From assembly GCF_002005565.1 (NCBI RefSeq), contig NZ_BDJC01000024.1, forward strand, positions 35,309-99,308: a DNA stretch of 64,000 bases, written 5' to 3'. Shown piece by piece: positions 61,164-64,000 of the stretch; within the stretch, counting starts at the first letter, position 1; the number at the start of each line of letters is the position of its first letter. The position numbers and the translations under genes were made by a program. The notes beneath the pieces are model-generated. The model made no database searches. It had not been told where the DNA came from and worked only from the letters and a program-made list of their open reading frames with translations. The stretch is from Streptomyces sp. JHA26. GTDB taxonomy: Bacteria > Actinomycetota > Actinomycetes > Streptomycetales > Streptomycetaceae.

Positions 61164-63633
61164 GACGCGGGTGCACGAGGCCGCCGCGGCGTCCGCGGAC
61201 GGCGACCCGGAGCCGCCCGGGAGGGGGCAGGGCTCCGACTCGCTGTTCAAGAACGCCTACTTCCTCATGCTCAGCACCGGCGTCTCGGCCGTGCTCGGCC
61301 TGGGGTTCTGGTTCGTGGCCGCCCGCTACTACTCGGAGGAGGCCGTCGGCCAGGGTTCCGCCGCCATCGCCGCGATGCGGCTGCTGGCCAGCATCACGGC
61401 GACCACGATGATCGGCGCCGTCGTCCGCTTCGTGCCGCGCGCCGGACGGGCGACCGGTCCGCTGGTGTGGCGCGCGTACGTGGCCAGTTCGGTGGTCGTG
61501 GTCGTGGCCGCCGTGGTCTTCCTGCTCACCCTCGACCTGTGGGGTGCCTCGTACGCGCCGCTCGGCACCCCCGCGGCGGGTGCCCTGTTCGTCGCCGCGT
61601 GCGTGGCCTGGGCGCTGCTCACCCTCCAGGACGGGGTGCTGACCGGGCTGCGCAAGGCCGAGTGGGTGCCGGCCGGGAACGCGGTGTTCTCGGTCGGGAA
61701 GCTGATCCTCCTGGCCGTCTTCGCCTCCGCGCTGCCGGTGCTCGGCATCTTCGTGTCCTGGGCCGTGGCCATCGCCTTCTCCACCCTGCCGCTCGGCTGG
61801 CTGATCTTCCGCAGGCTCATCCCGCGCCAGGCCGCCGCCGACCGCGACGTGGAGCCGCCCGGAGCACGGGAGATGGGCCGCTTCCTGGCCGGGGACTCGC
61901 TGGGCGCGCTGTTCAGCCTGGCGATGATCAACCTGCTGCCGGTGATGGTCGCGGTCCGCTTCAGCGCCGCGGAGAACGGCTTCTTCTACGTGGCGTACAC
62001 CGTCGGCGGCACGATGGAGTTCATGGCCATCAACATGGCCTCCTCGCTCACCGCCCACGCCTCGCACGATCCCCGCCACCTCGCCGACGGCGTCCGCGGG
62101 GCGCTGCGCCGGATGACGCTGCTGCTGGTGCCGGTGGTGCTGGTCCTGGTCGTCCTCGCCCCGCAGATCCTCGCCCCCTTCGACGAGGACTACGCCGAGC
62201 ACGGCTCCACGGTGCTGCGGCTGCTCGCCGTCGGGGCGCTGCCGAGGATCGTCGTCGAGCTGTACATCGGCGTGCTGCGCGTCCAGGGACGCACCGGTGC
62301 GCTCGCCGCGGTGCAGGGCGCCATGTGCACCCTCGTCCTGGGCAGCGCGGCCGCGCTGTTCGGCCCGGCCGGGATCTCGGGCGCCGGGTGGGCGGTGCTG
62401 CTGAGCATGACGCTGGTCGCCGTGGGCTGCGTGCCCGGCCTGCGCTCCGTCCTGCGCGACGGGGGCGGCACGGGCGGCCGCGGCCGGAACGCGGAGGATT
62501 CCGACTACGGCACCAGCTGGGCGCGGCTGAACGCCACCGCCGGGTACGGCACGAGCTGGGCGCGCCGGGCCGCGTACGGGGACAAGGGCACCGGCGACGA
62601 CACGGCCGCGCTGTTCATCGGCCGCCCCGGCTACGAACGCGAGGCCCTGCAGGCGGACACCCTGGCCCTGGTCGTCCGCCCGTCCCGTCAGCCGGAGCCG
62701 CCGCGTGCCTCGGAGCCGGACCCGGCGGCGACCTCCGCGTCCGCCTCGGACACGGATGCGGCGCCGAGTCCCGCACCCGCACCCGCACCCGTCTCCGCCT
62801 CCGCCTCCGGCCCGGACGCCACGGCGGCCCCCGCGTCCGCTTCCGGAAGAGGCCCCGCATCCGTCCCCGCCCCGGACCCCGCGCCGAGACCTGCCCCGGA
62901 CCCCGCCCCGGACCGGGCGGCCGCCCCCGCGACGGCGTCCGGCGTCCCCGGGGAAGGCCACGACGACCCCCGCTCCCAGCGGTACCTGGCGAACGGCCTG
63001 TGGGCCCTGCTCGCCGCCGCCACCCTGGTCTTCTGGGCCTTCCTGCGCGAACTCCCCTGGCTCACCGACGAGTCGAAGGCGGCAGCCGGACTCACCGGGC
63101 GCGAACTCCTGCGGGGGCTGCCGTCGGCGGCGCTCGTCGCGGGGGCGGTCCTGCTCGTGGTGTTCGCGGCGTCCGTGACGCTGTACGCCCGCCCCGACCC
63201 CCGGCTGCCCGGCGCCGCGCTGGGCTCCGCCGTGCTCGCCCTGTACGCCGCACCCGTCGCCCTCGGCCGGGAACCGCAGCCGGTCGACGGGGCGTTGTAC
63301 GAGAAGATGGCCGGTTTTCTGGCGGATGCGGTGGGATTGGACGGTCCTGCCCCCCTTCTGCGCTGGGTACCGCTCGTCCTGCAGTCGCTGTGTCCGGTGG
63401 CACTGTGGCCGCTGCTCGCCAAGGCCGGCGGGCGGCTGTCGTGGCAGGGACGCTGGGGGGTGCTGTATCTCGCCGCCGTGGCGGGCTGGGTCTGGCGGCA
63501 GGAGCTCGCGCCGGCCGCTCCGCCTCTGCTTCTGCTGCTCGTCCTCGCCGTCCTGCTCCTGCCACCGCGCCGCCCGACGGCCGTGACCGGACACGCACAC
63601 CGCAGCAGACCGAACGACACGTCCAGGGACTGA
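61156..63633 (+). CDS. Polysaccharide flippase-like (MATE/Wzx) protein fused to an extra C-terminal membrane region
   Basis: An 825-residue protein in three parts. Residues about 30-440 are a flippase of the Wzx/MurJ-like type with some twelve helices, starting SLFKNAYFLMLSTGVSAVLG. Residues about 445-610 form a soluble low-complexity linker: YGTSWAR occurs twice (451 and 464), then a long Ala/Pro/Ser/Asp-rich stretch. Residues about 612-825 add five to six more hydrophobic helices, unlike any flippase I know. The GTG start overlaps the aminotransferase gene by eight bases. The likely role is export of a lipid-linked glycan. The C-terminal part may anchor or recruit a partner. Confidence 0.8.
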   Translation: MAETRVHEAAAASADGDPEPPGRGQGSDSLFKNAYFLMLSTGVSAVLGLGFWFVAARYYSEEAVGQGSAAIAAMRLLASITATTMIGAVVRFVPRAGRATGPLVWRAYVASSVVVVVAAVVFLLTLDLWGASYAPLGTPAAGALFVAACVAWALLTLQDGVLTGLRKAEWVPAGNAVFSVGKLILLAVFASALPVLGIFVSWAVAIAFSTLPLGWLIFRRLIPRQAAADRDVEPPGAREMGRFLAGDSLGALFSLAMINLLPVMVAVRFSAAENGFFYVAYTVGGTMEFMAINMASSLTAHASHDPRHLADGVRGALRRMTLLLVPVVLVLVVLAPQILAPFDEDYAEHGSTVLRLLAVGALPRIVVELYIGVLRVQGRTGALAAVQGAMCTLVLGSAAALFGPAGISGAGWAVLLSMTLVAVGCVPGLRSVLRDGGGTGGRGRNAEDSDYGTSWARLNATAGYGTSWARRAAYGDKGTGDDTAALFIGRPGYEREALQADTLALVVRPSRQPEPPRASEPDPAATSASASDTDAAPSPAPAPAPVSASASGPDATAAPASASGRGPASVPAPDPAPRPAPDPAPDRAAAPATASGVPGEGHDDPRSQRYLANGLWALLAAATLVFWAFLRELPWLTDESKAAAGLTGRELLRGLPSAALVAGAVLLVVFAASVTLYARPDPRLPGAALGSAVLALYAAPVALGREPQPVDGALYEKMAGFLADAVGLDGPAPLLRWVPLVLQSLCPVALWPLLAKAGGRLSWQGRWGVLYLAAVAGWVWRQELAPAAPPLLLLLVLAVLLLPPRRPTAVTGHAHRSRPNDTSRD

Positions 63634-63669
63634 TCGAGCACAGAGCCGAACCGCCAGGGGGGAACCGTC

Positions 63670-64000
63670 GTGCGTCCGCCAGCAACTCCACGGGAGAGAT
63701 CAGCACCAGATCCTGTACCCGGGCAGGGGATCCCGGACGGGCCGGACCCGGACACGGACACGCCGACGACCGGGACGGGCTCCGAGTACGGGACCGACTC
63801 CCGCGCCTCGCAGGAGTCGGCCGGCACGTCCTCGGACGACGTGTCCGCGCGCCCGGAGCACGGCACCGCCCCCCGGCCGCCCGACCCGGGCCCGGCCGCA
63901 CCGGCCCCCGCCGCCCGGCCGGTGCGCGCCGCCGCCTCCGCCGCCCTGCCCGCCGTCATTCCGCTCGTCGCGCTCGCCCTGTGGGCCTTCGCGATGCGGC
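63670..64000 (+). CDS. Membrane protein with polar N-terminal region (truncated by window end)
   Basis: An open frame starts at GTG 63670 behind GGGGGAACC and runs off the window after 110 codons. The first 85 residues are polar and rich in Pro, Asp, Thr, Ser and Ala. A hydrophobic segment (LPAVIPLVALALWAFAMR) begins at about residue 93. Its position 36 bases behind the flippase fusion makes membership of the same operon likely, perhaps as a polytopic glycan polymerase or ligase. This cannot be decided from the visible part. Confidence 0.6.
   Translation, partial: MRPPATPRERSAPDPVPGQGIPDGPDPDTDTPTTGTGSEYGTDSRASQESAGTSSDDVSARPEHGTAPRPPDPGPAAPAPAARPVRAAASAALPAVIPLVALALWAFAMR

Noticed and set aside
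62688..63959. 423-codon minus-strand frame opposite the flippase linker and last gene
   Set aside because: Composition is Gly/Ala/Ser/Arg shadow of the plus-strand Pro/Ala/Asp linker, with no ribosome-binding site or motif.

Overview
The window is chromosomal DNA from a high-GC actinomycete, almost certainly a Streptomyces. The signs are about 70 percent GC or more, many GTG starts, 4-nt stop/start overlaps, several likely leaderless genes, and gene families typical of the genus: futalosine-route menaquinone genes, a Rex-type operator in front of a 14-gene nuo operon, UdgX, a DUF4229 protein and a Tat lipoprotein. No rRNA or tRNA gene, insertion sequence, prophage or replication origin was seen.

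Layout. 1-1.2 kb: the 3' end of hemL and a histidine phosphatase. 1.3-7.0 kb: a deacetylase-like lipoprotein, then the cytochrome c maturation set (TlpA-like thioredoxin, CcdA, ResB, CcsB/ResC). 7-9 kb: a TetR regulator, an acidic lipoprotein and a PLDc_N membrane protein. 9.1-14.3 kb: late and early menaquinone genes mqnL, mqnP, mqnM and mqnE with an Lrp regulator between them, and a two-repeat CRISPR relic between mqnP and mqnM. 14.4-22.5 kb: UdgX, two small genes, a cysteine-type leader peptide in front of a dicarboxylate/cystine-family symporter, a TetR regulator, a MaoC-like protein, an acyl-CoA synthetase, a methyltransferase and a cold-shock protein. 22.8-28.2 kb: mqnA, a membrane Ser/Thr kinase, an orphan prepilin peptidase, mqnC and a metal-site-less amidohydrolase relative. 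28.2-33.2 kb: a GH18 lipoprotein and a three-gene exopolysaccharide operon (small membrane protein, NodB deacetylase-GT2 fusion, acyltransferase). 33.2-36.1 kb: menG, a GNAT and a geranylgeranyl-reductase-like protein, followed by a peptide deformylase remnant and an NlpC/P60 hydrolase. 38.0-54.2 kb: nuoABCDEFGHIJKLMN. 54.2-64 kb: a frameshifted Uma2 gene, recQ, an M56 peptidase, fumarylacetoacetase, and a surface-glycan-like group (DegT aminotransferase, flippase fusion, start of another membrane protein).

How the genes work together. Much of the window concerns the respiratory chain. MqnA, MqnE and MqnC act in the futalosine pathway to the naphthoate headgroup. MqnP prenylates it, MqnL with its prenyl-FMN partner MqnM decarboxylates it, MenG methylates it, and the reductase at 34.8 kb may saturate the tail. 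Complex I (nuoA-N) then reduces the quinone, and the ResB/CcsB system matures c-type cytochromes. MqnB and MqnD are not in the window and must lie elsewhere.

The most unusual items are the CRISPR relic, the peptide deformylase remnant, the frameshifted Uma2 gene, the leader-peptide/symporter pair, the strong hairpin against the start of the deacetylase-like gene, the TTAC-GTAA operator cluster between maoC and fadD, and the repeated GATCAC boxes upstream of the Rex site at nuo. Coordinates and translations were read by eye. Functional names rest on motif recognition, not on database searches.
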